The notes under the pieces: generated by a model | Databases searched by the model: none | What the model saw: the letters and a program-made list of their open reading frames with translations, nothing else | Told to the model about the DNA's origin: nothing | Part shown: in pieces, positions 24,601 to 36,346 of the stretch | Layout of the letters: the number at the start of each line of letters is the position of its first letter | How positions within the stretch are numbered: position 1 is the stretch's first letter | Origin: Gyromitra esculenta | Lineage: Eukaryota; Ascomycota; Pezizomycetes; Pezizales; Discinaceae | Direction: 5' to 3' | Assembly (NCBI GenBank): GCA_038503075.1 | Contig: JBCAML010000002.1 | Span: 3,286,001-3,350,000 of the forward strand | DNA length: 64,000 nt | Program-made: the position numbers and the translations under genes

Positions 24601-26636
24601 CGGTGAGAAGTAAGGCAGATGTGCAGATGATTGATTTCGTCACGCAACATGTACGCAAGAGTACCAGTAAGAACGACATTCTAAAGAAACGACGGAACGC
24701 CGAGAGAAATGTGGAGACGAAGGATATATTTGAGGACTTTATCGAGAAGGCGCAGCATCTGATTGACTTGAGCAGGAAGTATAAAGCGCAGGATTTGCTT
24801 CAGACGAATAAGCCTGTGAAGAGGGTAGATGTGGGGGGTGTGGTTTGGGAGGAGAGTGATAGGCTCTTTATTGAGTACGTTAAAGCCAGTGTCATGAAAT
24901 CTGGATCGCAAACAACCCCCATAGAGGGCCTGGTTCCTTCGATATTAAGAGCGACGGATAGATATACTGGGACCCTGGATCCGGTTGTTGGGTATCAGTT
25001 TTTGACTGAGATTGGAGCCTGGAGCCCATGGGAGAATCTTGCGCTACGACAACAAAACGTCACCTTTCCAGGCTATGGGACCTCAACATCCGCCGACAAA
25101 GATCAAAAGAGATTTACCGAAATCGACACCCCCGAGGCAGTGGAGAAACTGGGGCTAGAAGACTGCATGAAAGGTATCAGGAAAGACTGGGGCGCAATGG
25201 ATGTATACTGTATCGACGATGCAACGGCCCATGAGATCGATGATGGAATCTCACTCGAGAGAGTGAGCGAGACGGAGAACTGGGTACACGTCCATATCGC
25301 GAATCCGACGGCTTTCTTACCACAGAGTCATTGGCTCTCGGATGTGGCGTTTAGGAGGAAACAATCTATATATCTACCGGAGGGACCGTTTCCAATGCTG
25401 CCATCATCACTGACAGACGTGGTAGGGATGGGATCTGATAGAGGGGTGATGACCATCAGTGCTAAAGTCAACAAGGACGGTGAAATCTTAGACTTCAATG
25501 TGCAGGCTGGGTTCGTGAGGAGCGTCAAGAGGTTTACGTATGATGCCATCTCAAATGCTTTGGGCGAGCCGAACAAGGAGCTTGTCAGCTATCAAGTCGG
25601 CAATATTCCGCAGTCCACCTATAAACCCTCTAAGATAGCCTTCTCTGAGAAGCAACTGGCGGACTTTAAGACTCTCGCTGAAATTGCCAAGGCATGTCGC
25701 GCACGGAGGATTAATAGTGGAATGGTTGAATGTCCTACCCCTTCGTACGAGGTTAGTATTTACAACAACCTTGACTCACCCATCCATCCCGTCAACTCGT
25801 CGCAACCATTTCTCTATCGCGGCCACCCTTCCATTCGCCTTACCATCGATAAGGAACAACGGTCTGGAATTTCCCACTTTTTGGTCTCAGAAATAATGCA
25901 GCTCGCCAACCACGTCACCGCCAAGTTCTGCGGGAAGAAAAACATTGCTGTCCCATTCCGTGTAATGGAATATGATTACGAAAGAGGCGATTTGATTAGC
26001 CATTTCAAAAACGAGATCCTCCCCGCTCGCGACCATATGGGGCGACTCAGTTACGAACTTGGATTAAGGTATATGGTTTTTCTTGGGCAAACCCGTTTAA
26101 GTGCTCTCCCAAAACCACATCGGCTTTTAGGCCTTGAGGATGGTTATGTCCGTGCTACTTCTCCGCTGAGGCGGTATTCGGACATGATTGCGCACTGGCA
26201 AATCCAAGCATATCTCCTCGGAAAATCGCCCCGAACCCATAAACAGCTTTCAAATATCATACCCGAAATGGACCGAGGCGAGCGGGTAGCACAATATACA
26301 TCTAAGGACTCGAAACGATTCTGGGGAACTGTGGCAATTGGTAGAATATTGGAAACGGATAAATCGAAGTTGCCGGGTTCGATGGAGCTCATGGTGATGG
26401 AGAAACAGAAGTATCCGTTAGCTAGCGCTGGGTTAGTGACAGATTTAGGAATGGCCGGGAAAGTGGCCTTTGGATCTAGGGAGGATGAAATGAGTGTGGG
26501 GGTAGGAGATATTCTGAGAGTAACACCGAATGTTGCGAAGCTAGGTGAGAAGTTTGTATGGTATGATTTCCAAAGCGTAGTGAGGAAGGGAGAGAAGACT
26601 ATGCGACAGAATAGAGCGTTAAACGACGGCTCCTGA
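21643..26636 (+). CDS. cyt-4: Mitochondrial 3'-5' exoribonuclease, RNase II family (CYT-4/Dss1 type), with long N-terminal extension
   Basis: This is the likely catalytic subunit of mitochondrial RNA turnover (Neurospora CYT-4, yeast Dss1). Two exons (21643-23798, 24092-26636) give 1566 aa. The 293-nt intron starts GTAAGT, has CTGAC 11 nt before its AG, and joins GDMCEIR to MGNSSQLGIFLR in phase, rebuilding the GDLVELR...LAVxLR stretch I recall from CYT-4. The RNB domain covers roughly residues 1075-1420, with the active-site motif YCIDDATAHEIDDGIS near 1092. The N-terminus (LLLRQSIRFRTLTAAIRPRPF) looks like a mitochondrial presequence. Residues about 90-480 form a region I do not recognise. 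A disordered linker with two tandem repeats (23089-23238 and 23364-23478) then leads to the nuclease. The total is several hundred residues longer than I recall for CYT-4 (about 1100). An open frame extends upstream of 21643 without an ATG. Two separate genes are possible but less likely. Confidence 0.87.
23089..23238 (+). repeat. Imperfect 15-residue coding repeat
   Basis: Four diverged units lie in the linker of the RNase II protein: KTLTIRHHYLGEADP, KTPTIKHHYARDRQP, TAIDIRHQYGRMGQP and IPGIRREY. Each keeps an I-[RK]-x-x-Y core. Confidence 0.8.
23364..23478 (+). repeat. 21-bp coding minisatellite (DSRKPSF)
   Basis: About five tandem copies of a 21-bp unit encode DSRKPSF, DSRKSSF, DPRKPSF, DSRRSSF and DSRKPSF in the disordered linker of the RNase II protein. 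The RKxSF/RRxSF context resembles basophilic kinase sites (inference). Confidence 0.9.
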
Positions 26637-28051
26637 ATGATGTTAGTTCTGTATGTTTTTTATGGGAGGAATGGATTGTGGAAAAGGTTTTTTTTTTCAT
26701 TCGTTCTGTCTTTTTAGAGTGGTCTGTGCAAGGGGAATCCTGGCCGTATAAAATGTATATTTTGGCATAGTTTCATAAGGAGGCGCTTCTGCTTTTGACG
26801 TTATGGTTGGTTTCTTGATTGGTTATATGTGGCCACTGTATACTATAGCTCATACTAGACGGGAAAATCTCCACTTTACACGATGAAAATACTTCCAAAT
26901 ACTCGCACACAGGTTAACCATATTTAGAGGATCACCCGGAAATGCAAAGGAAGTCTTACCAGCTAACGCAGATCTATGAGTGCAAAAATATTAAATCATT
27001 AGCTATCAGTAAAGTTTTTGTTTTACAAATCCTTGTTCTCGTTTGAAAAAGTTGGTTAGACTTGGCTGCAACACCTATGGAAGCCACATGACCAACGTCA
27101 CGTCAAGTCACTCGGCTTAGCAGCACAACATCGTTAGTTTTACCGCTTGGGAGACTCGTACATGGTTTCGCACAAACCCCAGCCAATCTACCAAGAAGCC
27201 TCGGGTATAGTCGAGTCCCAATCTCCACTCGATTCAGCATGCGATTTTATTCTATAAGAAACATGTTATGTGCTTCAGATCTAGATCTTGGCAAGCGTGT
27301 ATGGTTTTGTCGCCTGCCACATTCGCAACTCCCCGATCCCCCCCCCAACCAATCCCGGTCAAGCGGCAAGCCGAAAAAAACCCCCCGAATATCCCGGGGG
27401 GATATTGGGGGGAGGACGGGGAAAATATATTGCGCTGAAACTTGGCTGGTAACAAATGGCTTTTACCCGAGGACCGAACACATAACATTGCAAACCCTAA
27501 CGGTTTCAGGGTACGGGGGCTTTTTGGCCTGGGGTTGTTTAAGGTTGATAGCAACCTGGCATTCTGACACTTGCGAATTGATCATAACCATTGCAACATG
27601 CCATGGGGGAGCGAAGGGGGAAACTCTCAGATCATCAGTCTGAAATGCCTGTATGGGTATTAGACATAGGGGGAACTGTGTTAAGTTTTGATTTCATGTA
27701 CCCCGTAGCTGGGTCTGTGTGACATAGTTTATTCTCCGTAGGAGTGAGCGGTTTAGCTTTACAGCTTTCATATAAGAATTGCAATAGCCAGTTCTTTCAA
27801 ACAGTCCTTTTTTTTTCTTCTCTATTCACGCTCACCCATTCACTCTTCTTTACGACTCTTTTTTTTTTTCTTTCTCTTCTCTCTTTTTTCTTTTCTAATT
27901 CAATTGAGCGCCGTGCGACTCTTGCTGGTCCTTTTTTTTTGCATTCGTTGTTCCGAGAACACAACTTTTTCGACTTTCATTCCATACACACCTGGGCCGG
28001 TCCCTTATTATATATATCCTTTCCTCGCCTCAGTATTCACTCTTTTCCAAA
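26637..28051. other. Intergenic with a strong GC hairpin
   Basis: This holds the 3' flank of the RNase II gene and the promoter of the secreted protein gene. It includes a near-perfect hairpin at 27381-27412 and long T/C tracts at 27805-27940, typical of a strongly expressed fungal promoter. The 134-codon frame at 27239-27643 is not convincing. Confidence 0.6.
27381..27412. repeat. Near-perfect GC-rich inverted repeat
   Basis: CCCCCC at 27381-27386 pairs with GGGGGG at 27407-27412, and AATATCCC (27388-27395) pairs with GGGATATT (27399-27406). There is one bulged G and a 3-nt loop. The 14-bp stem is visible directly in the sequence; its function is unknown. Confidence 0.85.
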
Positions 28052-29332
28052 ATGAAGACTTCAACTATCATACTCTCCCTCCTTCTCACTGTCGTATCCG
28101 CCCGTTCGCTCGGCGCCCGACCCCAACGACGCGGGATCCACAGAACCTTCGGGAAGCGTGAAGTACCCCAAGAACACAGCCACGAGAAATTCCTAACCGC
28201 AGTCGGCACTTCACTCAACCTCAACAACCCAGACAAGATTGCAGATCCAGTATTTGGACTCCTTGGTGCTGCTGTACGTCTTTTCCGAGCCTCTGGGGTG
28301 GCTTATGCAGACGCTAATAATGTATTGTTTTTTATAGGCTGCTATCAAGGGAGCTGGTGCTATCACAGACGCAGACTGTCTCCAGCAAGCGACAGCAGAC
28401 CAGGCATTCACGAATGCAAAGGCTGCTGGAGACGTCGCTGGTATGACTGCAGCGTTGGTATATAGAGCTCTTGAACGCAATACTGGATCTGTCGGTCTTA
28501 AAAGTGTTCCTTGCACATCAATCAAAGCCGTCAATCCTGAAATCGCAGTAATAAGTCAACATCAGGTCCATCCCCCCACCCCCATCCCTTTCCCCTGCTA
28601 CCACTAATAATAAGAGATGGGGAGAAAGAAAAAATAATAATACTAACTAGTTCGCAGGATCCGGCGAGTGCTGGCGCAGCAGCAGAGAATAAGGCGATTG
28701 TGCTAGAACTTGCAGTCCAGATTGCGACTATTGGAGGTGATCCAACAACTGCACTCGAGTCAGGAACATTCGCACCAGGGAAGATTGGGGACCCAACAGC
28801 TAAGGGTAAACTCATCCTCTATTCTATATCCACGGCTTTAAGCATGTGGTTTGACTAACGCTGTTTAGGAAACACCTGCGACACTCTAAATGATCCTGAA
28901 GGCTGCATCTTCACCCAGAACCTCTTGGTTGAAGATGCAACTGCAGCTGAAATCGCAGCTGCAGTTAAGGGAGTTGCAGCTGGCACTGGCGCCGTTGCTA
29001 CTACTGCAGCAGCTGGTGTTGCTGTTAGCACTACTGCCGCCGCCGGTGTTGCCGCTAGCACTACTGTCGCCGCCGGTGTCGCCGCTACCACCACTGCCGC
29101 TGCCGACGCCTCCGCTAGCACTACAGTCGCTACCGGTACCGCTGCTGCAACCGCAACTGCTGTTGCTGGCGGTGGTGCTGCTGGTGCTGATACAGAAGAG
29201 GTCCTCCAGGAAGTTCCGATCGATGGGACAACGTCTATCAGGATTACAAAGGTCACTAAAGGCGCTGCTGCTGTCGCTGATGCACCTGCTGCTGTCGGTG
29301 TCGTCAAGAAGAAGAATAAGAACCATAACTAG
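28052..29332 (+). CDS. Secreted Ala/Thr-rich protein of an uncharacterised fungal family
   Basis: Four exons (28052-28273, 28338-28565, 28658-28805, 28869-29332) give 353 aa. Residues 1-17 (MKTSTIILSLLLTVVSA) are a signal peptide. A conserved domain follows, with ATADQAFTNAKAAGDVAGMT, LELAVQIATIGGD and the Cys-bearing block TCDTLNDPEGCIFTQNLLVE, which I recall from fungal secreted hypothetical proteins of unknown role. The C-terminal third is Ala/Thr/Val-rich with a roughly 10-residue period (AAGVAxSTT) and ends in a basic KKKNKNHN. The low-complexity part could be O-mannosylated. No GPI signal is evident. The donor of intron 2 (GTCCAT) is weak, but the intron contains TACTAAC and keeps frame. 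T/C-rich tracts before the start suggest high expression. Confidence 0.82.
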
Positions 29333-29780
29333 AGTGTAATGTACTGGGAGGAGCTTGTTCGTATATACATGTAGTTAGCCTTTTTTTTTCTTTTCTTTTC
29401 TCTTCTTTTCTCTCTCTTTCTCTAGGGGTTTGGAATGGTCTTATGAATAATATATAAATGTCATGAGTATGAGTTGGGGGAAGATAGGAAGGGGGGAGTA
29501 GGTTTTTTTTTTTTTTAGCTGAAGATGTATTGGTACTGTTTCTTTCGAACCTTCAAAAAAAAACTAACTTCTGAGAAGTTGCGAAGCTGGAGCTCGAATT
29601 TTGGACAAATAAAAATATAAAATATAAAATAAAATAAGGTTCTCTCCTTTATTCCTATTTTTCAGCCGAGTAAAAAAAATCCACTAATTTAAATGTTCCA
29701 AGAAATTTCCATTTGCCTATAACTCCCCGTAAAAAAGAAAAGTAAAAAAAAAAAGAAGGAATTCAACATGATATCATACA

Positions 29781-29815
29781 CCAGCCAGCCAGCCAGCCAG
29801 CCAGTAGGTAGGTAG
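29781..29815. repeat. (CCAG)6 followed by (TAGG)n microsatellite
   Basis: Six CCAG units at 29781-29804 run directly into about three TAGG units ending at 29815. Confidence 0.9.
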
Positions 29816-30111
29816 TTTTCTTCAGTTGATCGCCATTGTCCGTTCAACAGACCCCAATCCATATGACCAGATCCTACACCAGGTGGATATGATATTTTCT
29901 TCCCTTACCCCCCCCTCCCTCCCCCTCACTTCATCCCGCATGAGATGCTCGCAGATATGTTATCACACCACCCAACGCACCACACAGCACAATGATAACA
30001 AGCACAACCACCCAGCAGAAAATCCAATATCGTTTCCGTTTCTGTTGCTGCTTCTTCAGCCAGGGTGTTGTTGTGCTACTAGTCTATGTTAGTGTGCGTG
30101 CCTTGCAAGGA

Positions 30112-30138
30112 GGGTTGCGGTGGGGTGGGGTGGGGTGG
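30112..30138 (+). repeat. G-rich (TGGGG)3 tract, possible G-quadruplex
   Basis: A GGG triplet is followed by three GGGG runs separated by single T. This satisfies the simple four-tract quadruplex pattern. Confidence 0.7.
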
Positions 30139-30399
30139 TAGACAGACGTTGTTGTGGAGCGGGAGGAGCCCTTTTCGGTGTCGGAGGCGGATTGCATATT
30201 TTCTTGTTTGACAGCGAGCGAGAAGCGACGCCAGAAGGCATGGTCACGGACAGACATATTTACTTATCGTTCGCTGGGAATGATTAAATTGGAGGGTGGG
30301 TAGGTGTTGAGAGGAAGTGGATTGTGGATATGGGTGTGGTTTAGAGAACGAGGAGTGATTGCTGTAGAGACAGACGTTGGAGATACCAAGAGAATGGAA

Positions 30400-30418
30400 G
30401 GGAGGGAGGGAGAGAGGG
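30400..30418 (+). repeat. GGGA-repeat tract, possible G-quadruplex
   Basis: GGGAGGGAGGGAGAGAGGG has four G-triplets with 1-, 1- and 5-nt loops. Confidence 0.7.
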
Positions 30419-31732
30419 AGAGAGGGTTCATCGGCCAAAAGAGTGGAGGCACTGACGACGGGTACCGGGCAAAACAAAAAGACCAGAAACCTTATTCTCC
30501 GAGAGGAGGGCAAACCCGCCCTTTAATGTCTGCGGGCGAGCTTCTCCAGCAAGAACCCGCAAAACCAACCCCTACCGGTCGCCAGAAGCAATCGAGGACC
30601 ACAGCAGTACTGTGCTGGGATATCCCCAAATGAGGGTAGCCCGCTGAATCCCACCGAATCAGCACCGTTGATGCAGGGAAGAAACCACAACCCTCCCCCA
30701 ACCCTGGTAGGTTTTGGCTACCCTGATTGGCTCACAGAGGTTGCTTAATTAATGATAGCCCAACTATGTGATACCTTAAAGAGTTGAATCTCAGCCTTTA
30801 GCCCATAGACAGCCGCCCCTCCAGGGTAGGGTGGCTTTCAAGCATTGGGTTTCAAGTTTATGTTGCTCTCTATGGTTTAACCCTCGATGCGAATATAGAT
30901 TGGAAGCCTCTTTTTTTTTTAACGATGAAACTACGCGTCTTCTCGGAAGTGGCTTAGGCATGAAACCCAATAAATAGCGGATATAGCTTGTTTCAGCAAT
31001 AATCACCACCACTGGAAAAATGGATATGCACATACAGACGAAGATCCAGCGGGTGGATGGGAAATCACTTTCCAAATCCAAAGGTGCTCCTGAATCCGAG
31101 GATCGCGTCCGTCCGCTTGGTTCTTGTCTTCGATCTGGAAGCATTGTTTGTGGTGACCTCATAGGGCTCCCTCACGGTCGGTTACGTTTGTTATCCCATT
31201 GCGGCAATTACCGATCTATGGTATTTTCACTGATATCCTATCCGTCTTTTGCTGTCGATCAGAGCATCATAACGGTCTAAATCCGGCGTGACACGAGGAC
31301 CGTGATAAATCTAGCCAGAACTAGAGGTATCCAATTCCTTTCTCGAAAAGACTCATCTAAAATCCTAGCTAGAGGTTACGGCCACCAAGACGCATTTGAA
31401 CAGACAGAACATAGAGAGCAGCCAAGAAATCAGGTTAAAAAAACGATTGTGATCATGAGTACTCAATTTAGTCGAATGTGCAAAAACACAAAAGTAGTGG
31501 CCGCATAAAACAATAACAAATCAAAGTCCAAAAGAATGATAACACCTCCCACATCCACACCCGCCCACACTCGGAATTTATGGTTTATACGTTAACTTCA
31601 TCACGTCGCGCCACACCATGCTAATATGCAATGCAGACAAAAGGAAAATTAAAAGGAAAGGATATCACTGTCTCGAGGTGGTGAAAAACCGCTAAGAAAC
31701 ATAATGGAAAAGATCAGCATACGGTCTGTTGA

Positions 31733-33915
31733 TCACAATTTCGCCCGCTCAGGTCCGGTTGGCAGCTCTTCACCAAAGACAACCCAGCAATCCTCTCTTG
31801 CTCTGTCCTCCACTCCTCGGTATTCTTCTTCTGTTCCCCTGTCGTCGTCACCCCATCCCCAAACGCCTCCCCTCTCCAAAATCCACCTCTTAGCCAACTC
31901 GACGGCGCCACGCTCTCCGTCCCTTCTGGCATCCATAATCAAAAGAACACCGCAAATCACCCATCCAAGCCTCCAGAGAACTACCCTCCCATCAGAGGTT
32001 AGTTCTTCCTTAGTCCTAGTATCTAGGATATTTTCAAAATTCTTCCATTCCTTCCATAGAACGACCTTGCACTTCTCCAAAATCTCTCCTCCCACATCCC
32101 CAGCTCTTCCGCCACGCCCTAGGTTCTCCTCCACAAATTCGTTGATGACTTCCCAGGCCCTCCCCTCTCCGCCGGCTCTGCTAGTTTTTTTGAGAACACC
32201 AATGAGGTCAGTAATAAGGACATTTGTTGTGCCCTCCCAAATTGACAAGACTTGGGTATCACGAAGTAATCTTGCGATGTTCAACGGCTCTTCATTCTCG
32301 CAATATCCAATTCCACCGAGGCTTTCGACAGATTCCGACAACGTTACCATGGCCAATCTTGCTGTAAGAGCTTTTGTCATTGGGGTCAAGATGCGGAAAA
32401 GCTGAGTAGCGGTGGCAGAAGTAGGAACATATAAGTATCCGGGAGGCGTTATAGACGGGTGATTGTGAGTGATAGATGCTGGCGATTCGATAACTGAAAG
32501 AAGGTGAACAATGAAGAATGTTAGGTGCGTTGACGCTCTATGGAGTAACTCTAGGTGTGCCAACGTTCGTAGGTGCAAGGGCATCGTCCATAATGGTTTA
32601 CTTTTCGCTACAATACGAACTTTGGCATATGCCTAAACTAGTTAGTATTGACACTGGTTTCAGAAGCTTGAAGCTAAATAAACGCACCTTCGCAATTGCC
32701 AAGCCTCGCCTCATGAAGCTTACTGCAGTGACCGCATTGTGAACTCGAGTAATATTCAACACAGTTGCAATTTCCTTTATGCCTTCACCCTCCACGCCAA
32801 TCAACCATGCCCTCATTCCTTTCAGCTCCAACTCAGCAGTTGGCAATGCTTTTGTCCCAAGTTTTTTCTTTAATCGTACAATCCTTACGCCATTCCTCTC
32901 GCCGTTAGGAAGCCTCATTGGTGCATAGAATGCGCTGAGCCCACTAGGCGTCCTCGCGAGCAAGATCGCCATATCAGCATCCGTCGCCGAAGAAAAGTAC
33001 TTATAGCCATCGATAACCCACGGACCCAACTCGTCAGCTTCATCGTATTGCGAGGATTTGCTACGAGGAGAGTAGACTGCGACAGTTTCCGAGCGTGAGA
33101 CATCTGAGCCTCCTGTACGCTCAGTCATCCATTGGCCGCTTGTCCACCTGGTTGATTGGTCCCGCGAGATCAGACGAAAATGGGCATTAGTAAAAACTCT
33201 GCGCTGAATTTCGGCCTCCCTTCTTCCATCAACTGGCTCAGGAGTGAAGAACGACTGTATTGAGGACGGAGCTTTTGGAAGGTGTTGAGCCAATAAGCGA
33301 GCAGCGCCATCGGTCATCGCAAAAGGGCATGTTGTAATCGCAGATGACGGAGATAAGATGTAGTACCTGCGTTTGTCAATTTTCAGACTTTTTTAGAAAA
33401 AGGCACGCAAAAATGTACGCACTTAGCAAATTGTCCTAGTCTTCCATATCTTCCTTCATATCCCTCTGCTACGATACCCTGGTGGGCGCCAAGCTCAGCT
33501 AGCTTCCGCCAGCCCTCAGAAGTTCGTAGGCTGTCGCTTCGGTTGGCAAACGCGTCATGTGATTCGAGGGTTGGCGGGTGTGCCTCGGCATCCTCAAGCC
33601 AATGCAAAACTTGGGGAGAAAGGGCTGCCGAAGCAAGCGACTCGAGATCTTGATGAAGAGGGCTTAGGAGTATGGGTGGAAGATATACTACACAGAGAAT
33701 TAGAACAAATCTCGAGGGCCAATCCTTACTGGCAACGAGAAGCGGAGGAGGTTACAGGAGAGAATTCTCTGGAGAGCAATATCATCTTTGAATTGGTTAC
33801 GGAGTCTTGGGGTCTCCTGAAAGAAACCTGCATCACCAGAAGAGGGTTTCAGAGTAGGTTGCTGCTGTTGAAGTTGGTGTTGGTGCAGCTGTTTCTTTGG
33901 CCCAGAAGTAGACAT
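31733..33915 (-). CDS. AidB-like acyl-CoA dehydrogenase, peroxisomal
   Basis: This is a flavin-dependent acyl-CoA dehydrogenase of the AidB/ACAD branch; its substrate is unknown. Four exons (33915-33756, 33687-33423, 33366-32688, 32632-31733) give 667 aa. The family start GFFQETPRLRNQFKDDIALQ is at about 30-49. The motif WMTERTGGSDVS (about 221-232) contacts the flavin. The tail carries LGGIGYCEN, then LLRDTQVLSIWEGTTNVL with the conserved W-E-G-T-T-N. Removing intron 1 with the GTAACC donor at 33755 restores LQRILSLYLPPILL, as expected in the family; the nearby GTAAGG would break the frame. The final residues are AKL, a PTS1 signal, so a peroxisomal location and a role in acyl-CoA oxidation are likely. 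The N-terminus is Gln-rich without a mitochondrial presequence. Confidence 0.92.
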
Positions 33916-36346
33916 TTTAGATAATGGGTAGTTGCTATAGGGGTATATGGATTTGGAAAACGATATCGAGGCAAACAACTGACCGAGGATGAAAAGGAAA
34001 AAAAAGAAGTTGGGGGGAGGTCGCGTGAAGAGTTCCTTGGTGGTTTTCCCAACGGTCACACCAACACCGACCCACGTTATGTATCTACGTGCACTCCACG
34101 TCGTAAAAAACAGGATGCGTGTCTCTTTTGGAAGTCGGATGATAGGTACCCCGGCAATCTGGGTGACAATCAGTACGTGGTTAGCGGGCGTGTCGCCGCT
34201 TCGTGGCTCCACTCAAATTGTTTCATTTGCGGGGGAGGCTGAGATTCCCGGCCACCAGTAAGCGAGACATCGGGATTCGGGAGCCTGCAGCTGTACGTAC
34301 CGTCCCTGCCTATGAACATATTTTGCTGTGCTGCGGTCGGGCTTTGCAAAGCGGAGAAAACTGTTGGCCAACTTGGTAGGTATATCCCCTTGAAGGTAGT
34401 CCAAACGCAGAAATCCTACTCACCCCACTCATCCCATTCGTGATGCTTCCTCTGATGCTTTAACGCCACGGCAATCCGGACCCGGTCAGTGACTAAACAC
34501 AAGAATTATATCAATTGAACTGGATTAGTTATATATCTCCGTTGTACTATCATAAACAATAATCATCAGTAGGCATTCAGACTTTCAGAGGCTGATCATC
34601 TCGAGAAACAAGAATAGCTTCTGTGTTGAGCTAAAACGTTCGTGCATGATCATCTGCAAAGATGACCAGTCAATCGGCCAGTGGCGTGTCAACATTTCCC
34701 GAGCAAGTGATTGCACCACGGAAAATGCCGTTTCGTCAATCAGCTCTTGACGATTGATCTTGAGGATAAAGAATAAATTATATTAGAATTTAGTAACGTA
34801 AAGAGATCTTAAACTGTTAACGTTGCACCAGACAAACATCCAACATTTTTTGTGGTGTGAGAACATCCGAAAGATCGGACATAGCCTCATCTGAGATTTG
34901 GCGCTTTGACGGTGTTCTAGCTCAGCTGAGGAAGATATTGATTGTTCTTCTGGAAGGTGTCAAAGAGTTAGCTTAGGTCATGTGATAGCGCGAGCGTTCG
35001 CAGGCACGCACCCCTACTTCCGACGCCATCTACCGCCTCTGCGCCTCCAACTTCTTAATCTAGTGGTAGTTCGCAGTTCTGGATGCTGGGGGCGTTAACC
35101 GTAAACATCCAGTTAGGTTGAGTTCAAGTACTTTACTTGCCCACCAAGAGAAGAACCCGGAAACAGGGGGTGTGTGGCTTTAATGCCAATAGGTAGCATC
35201 GGGCACGGCTCCATAACATACAAAACCACACACCCCATGTTTCCGGATTCTTCTCCTGGTGGACAAGTACAAACTTAAGCGTTGGTGCAAGATTATACTC
35301 TAACTGGAGAAAATAGCGAGAGGCCGTGAAACGGCAGGAATCCACAGGGAAATAATAGTGACCGCCACAATCATCAGTAGCTCGTTAGCATATTCAAATT
35401 CCCTTTAAAAGGGGTTCTCATTCAAGGTTCGGTCTGTACAGCCCAATAATTTTGGTTCGCTATCAAACGATCCAGCCCAGTCAAAAGACCGATCCACCAT
35501 ATCGTTGCTGTGGATGCCCTGAAGTTTTACTGCTTGAATTTCTCGAACCCATAGAAAAAAACACCGCCTTCGACTTGGCTGATAATATTCCCTCACCAGT
35601 ACCCTATGACATAAATACAAACCCAAGAGTTGATAGATAGTTAAAGTATTGATTAGAGTCTATGGGGAATTTTTTAAATAGAAAAGCTCTAGTTCGAGGC
35701 TGGGCAGTGTAGCACATATTCTTGTCTTCGTGGGCCTAATCTAAGTCAATTTTCCTTACCGGTAGTGCTATATAAGTAGGATTCGGGAGCTGAAGCCATA
35801 CCGAAAGTAGTTTCAGTTGTCACAGAAGTCAGTATTCTTAGCCTTTACGGACATGGAGGTTTATTTTATCAGTAAATATAATTTTCTATGCTTCGACAAC
35901 CTCATAGCTATTACTGCACGCAGATACCTCATTAATCAAACCTCGTAGCGACATCTATCGATAACAGCAACCTACCCGAGAGAAACAATCTGTATAGAAC
36001 GCGAATGCAATTGCAGCAGCAAGAATCGTGTATTTGGGGTCAAAGTACGCCAGCAGATGAGGAGCGTAACTTACGGATCTCTGGGTGATTCTTAATATGT
36101 TGTCCTTGATCACGAGACAGGCGCGACTTACTTCATGGAAAATAACTCGAACATGCTTAACTAGGCAACGTTGAAAAATTCCTCTGCAACGTTATAGGTA
36201 TCTCGGACCTAGGAAGAAAATAGAGTCACATAATCGTAGTCAATAAAAGCCTACCACCCATCACCACCGTTTCTATTATCGAGGTGTTCTTATCAACCCC
36301 TATGGCTTCTGGTTATCACGGCATCTCTCACTTTTTCCCTCCATCA
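33916..36346. other. Intergenic with a 136-bp hairpin
   Basis: This is the upstream region of the acyl-CoA dehydrogenase gene and the downstream flank of CnxG. Apart from the inverted repeat at 35134-35269 I saw no gene or RNA. Confidence 0.55.
35134..35269. repeat. Long inverted repeat / hairpin
   Basis: Arms 35134-35181 and 35222-35269 are inverted copies (43 of 48 positions match) around a 40-nt loop. Outer ends read inward start TACTTG. It could be a small MITE or a hairpin RNA gene. No clear target-site duplication is seen. Confidence 0.8.

Larger units (their letters stand above)
29333..31732. other. Intergenic with low-complexity tracts
   Basis: This 2.4-kb gap lies between the secreted protein gene and the acyl-CoA dehydrogenase 3' end. 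It contains one TACATGTA (29366-29373), T-runs, a (CCAG)6 tract and two G-quadruplex-like stretches. No gene was recognised. Confidence 0.6.

Noticed and set aside
28855..29339. Long frames on other frames and on the minus strand over the Ala/Thr-rich repeats
   Set aside because: Repetitive GCT/GCC/ACT codons open several frames at once. Only the frame linked to the signal peptide exon is supported.
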